Below are positions 1 through 8,069 of a DNA stretch of 64,000 nt, piece after piece. Position numbers and translations under genes: made by a program. The DNA is from Patulibacter brassicae (lineage in GTDB: Bacteria > Actinomycetota > Thermoleophilia > Solirubrobacterales > Solirubrobacteraceae): the NCBI RefSeq assembly GCF_033949425.1, contig NZ_JAXAVX010000005.1, forward strand, positions 217,824 to 281,823, in the 5' to 3' direction. Below the pieces are notes generated by a model. The model ran no database searches, was not told the DNA's origin, and saw only the letters and a program-made list of their open reading frames with translations. Every line of letters begins with the position of its first letter. Positions within the stretch are counted from its first letter, which is position 1.

Positions 1-1030
1 GGTGCTGCCGGGGCGCCCGGCCGGCCCCGCCGTCGGTGACGAGGTGCGCGCGCCGCAGCTCGCGCACGAGCGGCGCCGTCGGGACGTCGTCGTCGAGCAC
101 GGCGGCGCAGAGCTCCGGCTCCAGCCGCTCGAGCACGGAGGTCCGGCGCAGGAGGCCGGCGACCGCCGGCGACGAGGGCGCGACGACCTCCTCCACGACG
201 TACTCGCCGATCGCCTCGTCCGCGTCGACGACGCTCGCCAGGACGCGCGCGGGATCGTCGGTCGACCGGAGGGCGCGCCCGGCGAGCGCCAGCCCCGCCG
301 GCCACCCCTCGACCTGCTCGTCCAGGCGGTCCAGCTCCTCCGGCGACAGCGCGAGTCCGAGGCCGGACGTGAGGAAGCGCTCGGTCTCGTCCCGTCCCAT
401 CCGCAGCTCCCCCGGGCCGATCTCGGAGACGACCCCGTCGACGCGGAGCCGGCCCAGGGGGAACGGGGGCGGCGTGCGCCCGACGAGCACGACGGGCAAC
501 GCGGGGGCCACGAGGGTCGCGACGGCCGCGAGCACCGCGTGGGCGTCGGGCGCCGTCACCTCGTGATGGTCGTCGAGCACGAGCGCCACCGGTGGACCCG
601 CGCGGCGCTGCAGGCCGTTGGAGAGCAGCGGCACGACGACGTCGACCGGGTCGGCCCCGGCCAGGAGCGCGGGGCCGGCCTCGGCGACCGCCGCCTCGTC
701 GTGCTGCCCGATGGCGGCCAGCAGGTGCGCCGCGAGCCGGACGGGATCGTCGTCGCCGCGGTCCAGGCGGACCCAGGCCACCGGACCGTCCGCGGCGCGG
801 GCCCACGCCGCGACCGCCGTCGTCTTCCCGTATCCGGCAGGGGCCGCGAGCACGGCGAGCGGGCGGCCGGCCGCCGCGGCGATCCGCGCCGAGAGCGCCG
901 GGCGCGCGACGTCGTCCTCGCGCCTCGCGGGCACGCGGAGCTTCGCCGCCACGATCAGTGGCGCTGCGTCGGGGGTGGCGGTGGTGAGGAGCCGCTGGAG
1001 CGCTGCCCGCTCGGGCGTCGTGCGGGTCAC
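1..1030 (-). CDS. MalT-like LuxR-family transcriptional regulator (3' part outside window)
   Basis: Reading the minus strand from a GTG at 1030 gives an open frame to the window edge, so the C-terminal part is missing. After about 50 residues comes the Walker A motif APAGYGKTT, then LVLDDHHEV as a Walker B-like strand and a typical STAND ATPase region. The opening (KLRVPARREDDVARPALSARI) resembles the start of MalT/LuxR ATP-dependent activators, which end in a LuxR-type HTH; that end lies beyond position 1. The start overlaps the stop of a 14-codon ORF by GTGA. The ligand and target genes cannot be read from the sequence. Confidence 0.8.
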   Translation of the reverse strand, partial: MTRTTPERAALQRLLTTATPDAAPLIVAAKLRVPARREDDVARPALSARIAAAAGRPLAVLAAPAGYGKTTAVAAWARAADGPVAWVRLDRGDDDPVRLAAHLLAAIGQHDEAAVAEAGPALLAGADPVDVVVPLLSNGLQRRAGPPVALVLDDHHEVTAPDAHAVLAAVATLVAPALPVVLVGRTPPPFPLGRLRVDGVVSEIGPGELRMGRDETERFLTSGLGLALSPEELDRLDEQVEGWPAGLALAGRALRSTDDPARVLASVVDADEAIGEYVVEEVVAPSSPAVAGLLRRTSVLERLEPELCAAVLDDDVPTAPLVRELRRAHLVTDGGAGRAPRQH

Positions 1031-1071
1031 CGCCGCCGATCGAGGGGGCCGGGGACTGAAGGCCGGAGCAT
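1027..1071 (-). CDS. Possible 14-residue leader peptide coupled to the LuxR regulator
   Basis: A short frame reads MLRPSVPGPLDRRR and its TGA overlaps the GTG start of the regulator. A -10-like TAGAAC (1078-1083, preceded by GGG on the same strand) ends six bases before the ATG, the spacing seen at many starts in this window, so the ORF could be translated from a leaderless mRNA. It is too short for coding statistics. It may only serve translational coupling or may be chance. Confidence 0.3.
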   Translation of the reverse strand: MLRPSVPGPLDRRR

Positions 1072-1234
1072 CACGCCGTTCTACCCGCCCTGCGCGATCG
1101 CATGCGCGACGCGCCACGGCGCTCTCGCGGAGCGACAGCGCCACCCGACGCGGCGGTCCGGTGCCGGGTGCCGCGCCGACGGGCATCGCGACGGAGGCCG
1201 GGGACCCGGTCCCGGCGCGACCGACCGACGCGAC

Positions 1235-1290
1235 GCCGGATCACTCGGGTGATCCGGCCGCGTCGCCCGGCGCCTGGTCACCCGGGTGAC
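1235..1290. promoter_or_regulatory. Paired inverted repeats between the LuxR and MpsC genes
   Basis: Two palindromes lie in the 376-base divergent region. The first has 10-base arms, GCCGGATCAC (1235-1244) and GTGATCCGGC (1249-1258). The second, GTCACCCGGGTGAC (1277-1290), is a perfect 14-base palindrome. Their cores, TCACTCGGGTGA and TCACCCGGGTGA, differ by one base, and the centres are 37 bases apart. Two copies of one core suggest a regulator binding site; which protein binds is unknown. Elsewhere in 1031-1406 I see only the short-ORF promoter at 1078-1083 and a TATGTC box (1395-1400) six bases before the first MpsC gene. Confidence 0.5.
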
Positions 1291-1406
1291 GCGCCCCGGC
1301 GACACGGGCCGCGGCCCGCGCGGAGGCCACCACCGACCCCACCGGGGCCGCGATCCCCGGGCGACGCGGTGCGGCCCGTCCGGGCCGATGGCGGTATGTC
1401 CTGGGC

Positions 1407-1784
1407 GTGGCGGACGCGACGGGACCCCCGGAGGAGGCGCGGCAGGCGCGGCGAGCGCCGCTCCTGGAGATCTCCAACGGCGTGGTGGGGCTGCACAAGC
1501 GCTACTACGGCAAGGGACCGGAGAGCTGCCGCGCGATCTACCAGGGCGACGTCGTGGTGGTCGTCCTGCGCGGGACCTTCACGCCGCTCGAGAGCACCCT
1601 GGTGGAGTCCGGGCGCGCCGAGACGGTGCTGGAGCAGCGACGGGCCCTGCAGGAGGTCGTCGAGGACGAGATGAAGCTCCTCGTCCGGACCGCCGTCGGC
1701 CGCCCGGTCGAGGCGTACCTCAGCGCCAACCACGTCGATCCCGACGCGCAGGTCGACGTCTTCCTGCTCGAGCGGATGGACTGA
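1407..1784 (+). CDS. MpsC/DUF2294-family protein, paralog 1
   Basis: A 125-residue protein with the family core LLEISNGVVGLHKRYYGKGP, followed by GDVVVVVLRGTFT and a C-terminal NHVDPDAQVDVFLLE. This is the Pfam DUF2294 family, now named MpsC after the Na+-translocating membrane-potential-generating system; its own biochemical role is not established. No mpsA or mpsB gene is nearby. The GTG start lies six bases after a TATGTC box, with no Shine-Dalgarno site. It is the first of three paralogs in five kilobases and is closest to the next one. Confidence 0.85.
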   Translation: MADATGPPEEARQARRAPLLEISNGVVGLHKRYYGKGPESCRAIYQGDVVVVVLRGTFTPLESTLVESGRAETVLEQRRALQEVVEDEMKLLVRTAVGRPVEAYLSANHVDPDAQVDVFLLERMD

Positions 1785-1846
1785 CCGCCGGGGTCGCGGA
1801 GCGGCGCGGACGGGTGCGCGGGCGCTCGCTGGGTATCCGACCCTCG

Positions 1847-2227
1847 ATGGCCGACCCCCGCGAGGACGAGGACGAGCAGCCGCCGGAGGTCCGGCAGACC
1901 CCCCTGCTGCAGATCTCCAACGGCGTGGTGGCGCTGCACAAGCGCTACTACGGCAAGGGCCCCGAGAGCTGCCGCGTGATGTACCACGGCGACGTCGTCG
2001 TGGTCGTGCTGCGCGGCAACTTCACGCACCTCGAGACGACGCTCGTCGCCTCGGGCCGGGTGGAGCCCGTGCTGCAACAGCGACGAGCCCTGCAGCTCGT
2101 CACCGAGGAGGCGATGAAGGCGCTCGTCAGCGACGCGACGGGCCGCGCGGTCGACGCGTTCATGAGCGCGAACCACGCCGCGCCCGACGCCCAGGTGGAG
2201 GTCTTCCTCCTGCGCCCCGAGGGGTGA
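1847..2227 (+). CDS. MpsC/DUF2294-family protein, paralog 2
   Basis: A 126-residue paralog of the preceding gene. The cores are nearly superimposable (LLQISNGVVALHKRYYGKGP, GDVVVVVLRGNFT), while the first 20 residues are acidic and different. It begins 62 bases after the first copy. The ATG follows GGGTATCCG by seven bases, so it probably has its own promoter and a leaderless mRNA. The local tandem pair looks like a recent duplication. Role unknown beyond family membership. Confidence 0.85.
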   Translation: MADPREDEDEQPPEVRQTPLLQISNGVVALHKRYYGKGPESCRVMYHGDVVVVVLRGNFTHLETTLVASGRVEPVLQQRRALQLVTEEAMKALVSDATGRAVDAFMSANHAAPDAQVEVFLLRPEG

Positions 2228-2282
2228 GGGCGACCGCGGCGCCGACCGCATGCACCGCCGTTCGATCGGGTAGAACGGGGCG

Positions 2283-2984
2283 ATGCCGCTGCGCACCCGC
2301 TACTGCGAGGAGCTCGCCGCCCTCCAGGGCGTGGCGCTGGGCGCGCTCGACCTCGTCGCGGCGCAGGTGGCGCGCGCGACGGAGGCGCTGGAGCACCAGG
2401 ACGTCGAGCTCGCGACGTTCGTCGTCGTCGACGACGACCGGATCGACGGCCGCTACCTCGAGGTGAACCAGGGCGCCCTGTCGCTCTTCGCGCTCCAGGC
2501 GCCGGTCGCCACCGACCTGCGGCTCATCACCGGGCTGATGCACGTCGCCAAGCACTTCGAGCGCATGGGCGACCAGTGCGTCTCGATCGCGAAGCTCCTG
2601 CCGCTGACCGGCAACGATCCGCCGCGACGGGACGAGGTCCTGCGCGCCGTCCTGCGGATGGGGGCGCTGGCGCGGGACGAGGTCGTGCAGTGCCGGCAGG
2701 CGCTGGAGCGGCGCGACGTGGCGCTCGCCCGCGACCTCCTGCGTCGCGACCAGGAGCTCAACGCGCTGAACCGGCGGGTCTTCCGGCTCGCGATCGAGTT
2801 CGGGGACGACCTCGACACGCGCGAGTGGCTCATGACGATGACGATGGTGGCCCGCGCGTTCGAGCGGATCGGCGACAACGCCGTGGACATCGGCGAGCAG
2901 GTCGCGTTCATCGTCGAGGGCCGCTTCCCCGAGGACGCGTCCCGGACGCCGGCGGCCGAGCGCCCCGGCGGCATCGCGAGCTAG
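2283..2984 (+). CDS. phoU: PhoU-like phosphate signalling regulator
   Basis: The 233-residue length and all-helical pattern fit PhoU, the cytosolic protein that links the Pst phosphate transporter to PhoR/PhoB-type control. Both PhoU repeats carry the expected metal-cluster signatures, HFERMGDQC in the first half and AFERIGDNAVDIGEQ in the second. No pst or pho two-component genes adjoin it, so it stands alone here. GGGTAGAAC ends six bases before the ATG, suggesting a leaderless transcript. Confidence 0.9.
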   Translation: MPLRTRYCEELAALQGVALGALDLVAAQVARATEALEHQDVELATFVVVDDDRIDGRYLEVNQGALSLFALQAPVATDLRLITGLMHVAKHFERMGDQCVSIAKLLPLTGNDPPRRDEVLRAVLRMGALARDEVVQCRQALERRDVALARDLLRRDQELNALNRRVFRLAIEFGDDLDTREWLMTMTMVARAFERIGDNAVDIGEQVAFIVEGRFPEDASRTPAAERPGGIAS

Positions 2985-3076
2985 CGCCCCGACGTCCCGC
3001 GCTCGGCCCGCACCGGGTCCGACTCGCTCGCGCGGGGCGCCCGGCGACCCGGCGTGGCCGCACGCGACTCGCGGGG

Positions 3077-3709
3077 TCAGCCGCCGGACGGCGTGACGTC
3101 GCGGAGGCTCGCGACGATCCGGCGCAGCGCGCGCTCGAGGTGCGCGTCGTCGGCCGCCCGGGCGAGGTGGCCGCGCAGGCGGTGCGCCGTGGGCGCCTGC
3201 GCGGCGTCGATCCCGTCGAGCCGGCCGCCGGTGGAGCGGCGGCGGCTGAGGTGGTAGATGCTCGCGCCGCAGGCGTAGTTGAAGAGCGTCACGAACGCGC
3301 CCGCCGCCTCGTCGTCCGGGAACCCGGCCCGGGTCAGCAGCTCGAGCACGCGGTCGGCGAGCTGGGTGGCGACGGGGCCCTCGATCGGCCGCCGCAGCGT
3401 CGCCTCGGCGACCGACGGGTGCGCGGTCAGCAGCCGGTGCAGCGCGGTGAAGAACCGCAGCAGCTCGGGCTCCCACGCCGCCTCGGGATCGATCGCGGGC
3501 AGCTCCCGCAGCGTCCGGTCGACCATGAGGTCGACCAGGGCGTCCTTGCCGTCGACGTGGTTGTAGAGCGCCATCGCCGAGACGCCGAGCGCGCTGCCGA
3601 CCCGGCGCATCGTCACGGCGTCCAGCCCGTCGGCGTCGGCGATCCGCAGCGCCGCGGCGACGACCTGCTGCTCGTCGAGCGTCCGGCGGGGCGTGCTTGC
3701 TCGCGCCAC
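3077..3709 (-). CDS. TetR-family repressor, divergent from phosphotransferase gene
   Basis: A 210-residue protein with an N-terminal TetR helix-turn-helix (residues about 12-58, VGSALGVSAMALYNHVDGKD) and a ligand-binding C-terminal half resembling the TetR_C type. It starts with GTG seven bases after TATCAT (3717-3722), without a Shine-Dalgarno site. The divergent gene at 3760 encodes a kinase-fold phosphotransferase, and an inverted repeat lies between the two, so I infer autoregulation plus control of the kinase/AttH-like pair. The inducer is unknown. Confidence 0.88.
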   Translation of the reverse strand: MARASTPRRTLDEQQVVAAALRIADADGLDAVTMRRVGSALGVSAMALYNHVDGKDALVDLMVDRTLRELPAIDPEAAWEPELLRFFTALHRLLTAHPSVAEATLRRPIEGPVATQLADRVLELLTRAGFPDDEAAGAFVTLFNYACGASIYHLSRRRSTGGRLDGIDAAQAPTAHRLRGHLARAADDAHLERALRRIVASLRDVTPSGG

Positions 3710-3716
3710 GGCCCGG

Positions 3717-3741
3717 ATGATAGGTATTTACTAAGTAAGTA
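3717..3741. promoter_or_regulatory. TetR operator and divergent promoter region
   Basis: TATTTACTAAGTAAGTA (3725-3741) is an inverted repeat of 8-base arms around one central A with a single mismatched pair, notably AT-rich in a very GC-rich region. It abuts the minus-strand -10 box TATCAT (3717-3722) of the TetR gene and lies 18 bases before the plus-strand start at 3760. Bound repressor would block both directions. A GGAGGG Shine-Dalgarno site precedes the plus-strand ATG. Confidence 0.7.
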
Positions 3742-3759
3742 CGACGGAGGGTCCTGGGG

Positions 3760-4872
3760 ATGGCACTGAAGAACGAGCTGGAGCCGGCGGAGGTCGCGCG
3801 CCGCCTGTCGGCGTGGCTGCCGGACGCGCTGGGCGTCGACGGTCCCGTCGCGGTCGACGACGTCGAGATCCCGCACGCCAGCGGGATGTCGAGCGAGACC
3901 GTGCTGCTGCGCGCCTCGTGGACCGGGGAGGACGGCCCCGTCCGGCGCGGGCTCGTGGTGCGCGTGCCGCCGGCGGTCGGGCTCTTCCCCGACCCCGACC
4001 CCGCGCGCGAGGCGGCGACGATGCGCGAGCTCGCCGCGCATGCCGACGCCCCGGTGCCCGACGTCCTCGCCCACGAGACGACCGGCGACGTCCTCGGCAG
4101 CCCGTTCCTGCTCGTCGCCCGGGCCGAGGGCCGCGTGCCGGGCGACGACCCGCCGTTCGTCACCGGCGGCTGGGTCGTCGATCTCGCCCCGGAGGAGCGG
4201 GCCACGATGTACGACGGCGCGCTGCGGGCGATCGCCGGGATCCAGGCCGTCGACGTCGCCGCGTCGGGCCTGAGCTGGCTGCATCCCTCCCCCACCGGCG
4301 AGGCGGCGCTGGAGCGCGACCTCGCGGCCTGGCGCGGCTTCCACGCCTGGGCGGCGCGGGAGGGCCAGAGCCCGCTCATCGACGCCGCGCTGGAGCGGCT
4401 CGCCGCGACGCGTCCCCGCAGCCCGGACGCGCCCGTCGTCGTCTGGGGCGACGCCCGCTTCGGCAACCTCATGTACGGCCCCGACCACGAGGTCACCGCC
4501 GTCCTGGACTGGGAGATGGCCACCGTCGGCCCGCGCGAGGTCGACCTCGGCTACTTCCTCTTCTTCGACCGGATGTACTCCGAGGGCATCGGGGTGCCGC
4601 GCCTGACCGGCTTCCCCGAGCGGGCGCAGGTCGTCGAGCGGTTCGAGGAGCTCACCGGGCACGCCCCGCGCGACCTCGACTGGTACGAGGCGTGGGGCGC
4701 GCTGCGCGGGGCGATGCTCCTCGTGCGCGTCGGCAACCTCATGATCGAGCACGGCCTGATGCCGGAGGGCGCGCCGTTCCCGGTCAGCAACCCGGCCTCG
4801 CACGTCCTCGCCGGGCTGCTGGAGCTGCCTCCGCCCGGCGACGCCGCCGCCTGGATCACGGGGAGCCGGTGA
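3760..4872 (+). CDS. APH-family phosphotransferase (module 1)
   Basis: A 370-residue kinase-fold protein of the aminoglycoside phosphotransferase/ACAD10-like family. The catalytic loop is WGDARFGN (Asp231, Asn236), with Trp replacing the usual His of HGD, and the metal-binding Asp250 sits in VLDWEMA. The N-terminal lobe shows SGMSSETVLL as the nucleotide-binding region. Relatives phosphorylate small molecules rather than only aminoglycosides; the substrate is not predictable. The next gene overlaps its stop by four bases, and a TetR gene with an operator lies upstream. A close paralog with the same neighbours is at 41791. Confidence 0.85.
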   Translation: MALKNELEPAEVARRLSAWLPDALGVDGPVAVDDVEIPHASGMSSETVLLRASWTGEDGPVRRGLVVRVPPAVGLFPDPDPAREAATMRELAAHADAPVPDVLAHETTGDVLGSPFLLVARAEGRVPGDDPPFVTGGWVVDLAPEERATMYDGALRAIAGIQAVDVAASGLSWLHPSPTGEAALERDLAAWRGFHAWAAREGQSPLIDAALERLAATRPRSPDAPVVVWGDARFGNLMYGPDHEVTAVLDWEMATVGPREVDLGYFLFFDRMYSEGIGVPRLTGFPERAQVVERFEELTGHAPRDLDWYEAWGALRGAMLLVRVGNLMIEHGLMPEGAPFPVSNPASHVLAGLLELPPPGDAAAWITGSR

Positions 4873-5864
4873 GCACCATGACGATCGATCGCAACGTCGC
4901 GCCCAAGCCCGACGTGCCGCTCTGGAACGAGACCCGCTGGAACGGCTGCTGGAACCCCGACGCCGGCGTCGGGATCTACCTGCACGCCGGCCGCTTCCGC
5001 CAGGAGCTCGACCTCTGGTGGGCGCAGGTCGTGGCGTACCTGCCCGACGGCGCGCTCTGCGTCCAGCGGCTGTGGGGCCGCAACGCCACCGACGACGGCG
5101 TCGCGCTCGGCGGGCTGGACCTGCGGATGACGCAGGACGGCTGGCGCGCGAGCTACGACGGGGTCGGCGAGCGCACGAGCACCGCCGCGATGGCCCGCGG
5201 CGTCCGGGGGGCCTCGGCGCCCTCGCGCGCGTTCGCCTTCACGCTCGAGGCCACGGCCGTGACGCCCGTCTGGGACCAGCGCCCGGCGGGCGGCGACGAC
5301 GCGCCGCTGCACGCCGGCGACGCGCACATCCAGCAGGCGTTCGCCACCCGCGGCGCGCTGCGGGTCGGCGAGGAGCGGCACGACCTCGGCGGGATCGGGT
5401 TCAAGGACCACTCGAGCGGCAAGCGGGACTTCGGCCCCTGGCGCAGCCACGAGTTCGTCCTCGCCGTCGGCCCGGAGTGGACGGCGCACCTCATCTCGAT
5501 GGCCGGCCCGGACGGCACGGCGCTGCCGCCGATGGGCGCGCTCATCACGCGCGACGGCGCCCAGGAGGCGATCACGCGGCTGGAGACCGTGCCGCTGCGC
5601 GACGCCGCGGGCGCCCCGGCGAGCGGCCGGCTCGCGTTCGAGACCGACGCCGGACGGACCGGCTCCTACGCCGTCGAGCTGCGCCACGCCGCGCCGCTCT
5701 CGATCACCGAGGACAACGACAACATGAACGGCGTGAGCTGGGAGGTCGACGGCGACCCCGTCGTGGTCGTCGAGGGCAACGCGCGCCTCGTGGCCGACGA
5801 CGGCACCGTGCTGCACGCCTTCCACGAGCGATCGATGCGCCGCAGCCTGCTGCCGCGTCCCTGA
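4869..5864 (+). CDS. AttH/CrtC-like lipocalin-fold protein (module 1)
   Basis: The start overlaps the kinase stop (GTGA), giving 331 residues; an in-frame ATG at 4878 would give 328. The motif GIGFKDHSSGKR matches the G-x-G-x-R/K-DHS-x-G-x-R signature of proteins distantly related to AttH and hydroxyneurosporene hydratase (CrtC), a family often listed as DUF7064/7065. Such proteins bind hydrophobic ligands in paired lipocalin-like barrels, but this one's reaction is unknown. It has no signal peptide. Translational coupling to the kinase argues for one shared pathway. Paralog at 42909. Confidence 0.7.
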   Translation: MSTMTIDRNVAPKPDVPLWNETRWNGCWNPDAGVGIYLHAGRFRQELDLWWAQVVAYLPDGALCVQRLWGRNATDDGVALGGLDLRMTQDGWRASYDGVGERTSTAAMARGVRGASAPSRAFAFTLEATAVTPVWDQRPAGGDDAPLHAGDAHIQQAFATRGALRVGEERHDLGGIGFKDHSSGKRDFGPWRSHEFVLAVGPEWTAHLISMAGPDGTALPPMGALITRDGAQEAITRLETVPLRDAAGAPASGRLAFETDAGRTGSYAVELRHAAPLSITEDNDNMNGVSWEVDGDPVVVVEGNARLVADDGTVLHAFHERSMRRSLLPRP

Positions 5865-5882
5865 GCGCCCGGCCGTCCCGGC

Positions 5883-6389
5883 TCACCGGCGGATGATCCG
5901 CCGCCGGCGGGCCGGGACGACGGCCCACAGCACGCCGACCCACGCCACGACCCAGGCGAGCGGGAGGAACCGGACCCAGCCGTCGAGCACCCGGTCGCCC
6001 ACGAGCAGCGCGACCGCGCTCAGCGCGACCGCGGAGGCGAGCGCGCCGAGCAGCAGCAGCCGCGATCCGGTCGCCACGAGCCACGGCGCCTGGCCCCGGT
6101 GCAGCACCGCCCGGTGCAGGACGCTCGGCGCGAGGAACGCCACGGTCGCCGCGATGCCCGCGAGGATCGCCACGACGTACGCGTCGCGCTGCAGGCCCTC
6201 CAGCTCGGTGTTGAACGGCACCGCGAGGAGGAAGCCGACGATGACCTGGACGCCGACCGCGGCCACGCGCGTCTCCGCCAGCAGCTCGGAGATCTGGCGG
6301 GTGTAGCGCTCGCTCGGGGTCTCGTCGTCGCGGCGACGGTGGACGTGGTGATCGTCCTCCGCGCGGTCCGGGGGCGTCGCGTTCGTCAC
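5883..6389 (-). CDS. DUF6328-family membrane protein
   Basis: A 168-residue protein with an N-terminal cytosolic stretch ending in ISELLAETRVAAVGVQV, the family signature, then about four hydrophobic segments (VGFLLAVPF, VVAILAGIAATVAFLA, LLLLGALASAVALSAVALL, LAWVVAWVGVLWAVV) and a basic C-terminus. I chose the GTG at 6389 because longer versions run into the promoter of the divergent MpsC gene and look out of character. Function is unknown. It converges on the AttH-like gene with an 18-base gap. Confidence 0.7.
   Translation of the reverse strand: MTNATPPDRAEDDHHVHRRRDDETPSERYTRQISELLAETRVAAVGVQVIVGFLLAVPFNTELEGLQRDAYVVAILAGIAATVAFLAPSVLHRAVLHRGQAPWLVATGSRLLLLGALASAVALSAVALLVGDRVLDGWVRFLPLAWVVAWVGVLWAVVPARRRRIIRR
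5887..5903. terminator. Hairpin at a convergent gene junction
   Basis: CGGCGGAT and ATCCGCCG form 8-base arms around a single base inside the last codons of the DUF6328 gene, 23 bases after the stop of the convergent AttH-like gene. It could end transcripts from the left. There is no T-tract, as is common in very GC-rich genomes. Confidence 0.35.
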
Positions 6390-6483
6390 GGCGCCGCCCC
6401 GGGTACCCACGCCGCACGGGTCGCACGCACGCGAGGCGCCGTCCCCGCCCACGGGCGGGGAGGAAGGCGCTAGCCTGGCCCTC

Positions 6484-6858
6484 ATGGCCGCGAGCGACGA
6501 CGCTCGACCGGGCACGACCTCCTCCCCCCCGTTGCTGGAGGTCTCCAACCGCGTCGTGGCGCTGCACAAGCGCTACTACGGCAAGGGCCCGGAGAGCACG
6601 CGCGTGATCTTCCACGGCGACACGCTCGTGGTGATCCTCCGTGGCGGGTTCACGCGGATCGAGAGGACGCTCGTCGACGAGGGGCTCGAGGATCAGGTCC
6701 TGCAGCAGCGCCGCGACCTGCAGGCCGTGATGGAGGAGCGCTACGTCGACCTCGTGCGCACGACGCTCGGCCGGGAGGTCGAGGCGTTCCTCAGCGCCAA
6801 CCACCACGATCCCGACGTGCAGGTCGAGATCTTCCTGCTGCGTCCCGCCGACGACTGA
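6484..6858 (+). CDS. MpsC/DUF2294-family protein, paralog 3
   Basis: A 124-residue third copy of the MpsC family. It keeps the VVALHKRYYGKGPEST core and NHHDPDVQVEIFLLRP tail but is more diverged (GGFTRIERTLVDEGLEDQ) than the tandem pair at 1.4-2.2 kb. TAGCCT (6471-6476) ends seven bases before the ATG, fitting a leaderless mRNA. It is separated from the other copies by phoU and the TetR module, so it is not part of their transcript. Confidence 0.85.
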   Translation: MAASDDARPGTTSSPPLLEVSNRVVALHKRYYGKGPESTRVIFHGDTLVVILRGGFTRIERTLVDEGLEDQVLQQRRDLQAVMEERYVDLVRTTLGREVEAFLSANHHDPDVQVEIFLLRPADD

Positions 6859-6865
6859 GCGCGGC

Positions 6866-6890
6866 GTTTGCCGCGCCGGGCCGGGGGTAG
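6866..6890 (+). promoter_or_regulatory. SigB/SigF-type promoter upstream of glycosyltransferase
   Basis: GTTT (6866-6869) and GGGTAG (6885-6890) are 15 bases apart, matching the GTTT/GGGTA pattern of SigB/SigF-family sigma factors. Immediately downstream, at six bases, is a GTG that opens a 55-codon ORF overlapping the glycosyltransferase start. A SigB-type sigma gene lies at 11.0-11.7 kb. Confidence 0.55.
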
Positions 6891-6899
6891 CCACCGGCC

Positions 6900-7067
6900 G
6901 TGCGCGCGCTCCGGCTCGTCCGTTCGCCGCGGCGGACCCCACGCCCTCGCGGCCGGCGGCAGCGCTGCTCCTCGGCGCGCCGTCCCGCCGGGCCCTGCCG
7001 GGCCCGGGACGGAGCCGGAGCGCGCGCCCGCTCCCGTTCGCGACCCGCCGGCGGAGCAGGGGCGTGA
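6900..7067 (+). CDS. Possible Arg-rich 55-residue ORF coupled to glycosyltransferase
   Basis: A GTG six bases after the -10 element starts a 55-residue frame that ends in TGA overlapping the glycosyltransferase GTG (GTGA). The product is very Arg/Pro/Ala/Gly-rich with no recognisable motif, which is also how random frames look at this GC content. Only the start and stop geometry supports it. The alternative is simply a 165-base untranslated leader. Confidence 0.2.
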   Translation: MRALRLVRSPRRTPRPRGRRQRCSSARRPAGPCRARDGAGARARSRSRPAGGAGA

Positions 7068-8020
7068 GGGTCCTCCTCTGGCACGTCCACGGCGCGTGGA
7101 CGACGAGCGTCGCGCACGGCGACCACGACCTGCTCGTCCCCGTCCTGCCCGACCGGGGACCGGACGGTCGCGGGCGCGCCCGCACCTACGCGTGGCCCGA
7201 GCGGGTCCGCGAGGTCGCGCCGGAGGAGCTCGCCGACGAGCCCGTCGACGTCGTCGTCCTGCAGCGGCCGCACGAGCGCGAGCTGGCCGCCGCCTGGCTC
7301 GGACGCTGGCCCGGGGAGAACGTGGCCGCGCTCTACGTCGAGCACGACGCGCCGCAGGGCCGGATCGCCGAGCTGCACCACCCCGCGTCGGGCTGGGGGA
7401 TCCCGATCGCCCACGTGACGCACTTCAACCGCCTCATGTGGGACTGCGGCGACGCGCCGACCCACGTGCTCGAGCACGGCATCCCGGACCCCGGCGAGCG
7501 CTTCACCGGCGAGCTGCCACGGGCCGGCGTCGTCGTCAACGAGGCGCGGCGGCGCGGGCGCGTCACCGGCACCGACCTCCTCCTGCGCCTGCGCGGCGAC
7601 GGGCTGCCGATCGACCTCTTCGGGATCGACAGCGAGGTCCTCGACGGTCAGGGCGACCTGCCCCACGACGAGCTGCTCACCGCCCTGGCGCAGCGGCGCG
7701 CCTATCTGCACCTGAACCGCTGGACCTCCCTGGGCCTCTCGCTCATCGAGGCGATGATGCTCGGGCTGCCGGTGATCGCGCTGGCCACGACCGAGGCGCC
7801 CGCGGTCCTGCCGCCCGACGTCGCGCTCGTGACGAACGACCTCGACCGGATCGCCGCGCGCTGCCGGGCGCTGCTCGACGACCCCGAGGCCGCGCGCGAG
7901 GCCGGCCGGCGCTGCCGGGCGCACGCGCTGGAGCGCTTCGGCCTGGAGCGCTTCCTCGCCGACTGGGACCGCCTGCTCGACGACGCCGTGGCGCGGTGCC
8001 CGGCGGCCCGTCCCGGGTGA
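7064..8020 (+). CDS. GT4-like glycosyltransferase
   Basis: A 318-residue GT-B-fold protein. The N-terminal half is weakly conserved (MRVLLWHVHGAWTTSV), and the C-terminal half has the retaining glycosyltransferase signature SLGLSLIEAMMLGLPVIAL with the E-x7-E region, then VTNDLDRIAARCRALLDD. It is shorter than most GT4 enzymes (about 350-400), mainly in the acceptor domain. It has no signal peptide and probably acts in the cytosol on a sugar conjugate; donor and acceptor are not predictable. It starts at GTG after AGCAGGGG. No other sugar-polymer genes adjoin it. Confidence 0.75.
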   Translation: MRVLLWHVHGAWTTSVAHGDHDLLVPVLPDRGPDGRGRARTYAWPERVREVAPEELADEPVDVVVLQRPHERELAAAWLGRWPGENVAALYVEHDAPQGRIAELHHPASGWGIPIAHVTHFNRLMWDCGDAPTHVLEHGIPDPGERFTGELPRAGVVVNEARRRGRVTGTDLLLRLRGDGLPIDLFGIDSEVLDGQGDLPHDELLTALAQRRAYLHLNRWTSLGLSLIEAMMLGLPVIALATTEAPAVLPPDVALVTNDLDRIAARCRALLDDPEAAREAGRRCRAHALERFGLERFLADWDRLLDDAVARCPAARPG

Positions 8021-8069
8021 GCCGGCGTCCGCCGGGCCGTCCGTCGGCGGGGCGACCCGCCGCCGGCTC
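8019..8069. terminator. Bidirectional terminator-like repeat between convergent genes
   Basis: GAGCCGGCG (8019-8027) and CGCCGGCTC (8061-8069) are perfect 9-base arms that include or touch the stop codons of the two convergent genes; the loop between them is itself GC-rich and can fold further. Confidence 0.4.

Noticed and set aside
2..1252. 416-residue plus-strand frame at the left edge
   Set aside because: The minus strand has clear MalT-type motifs including Walker A; the plus frame is a shadow with no recognisable domain.
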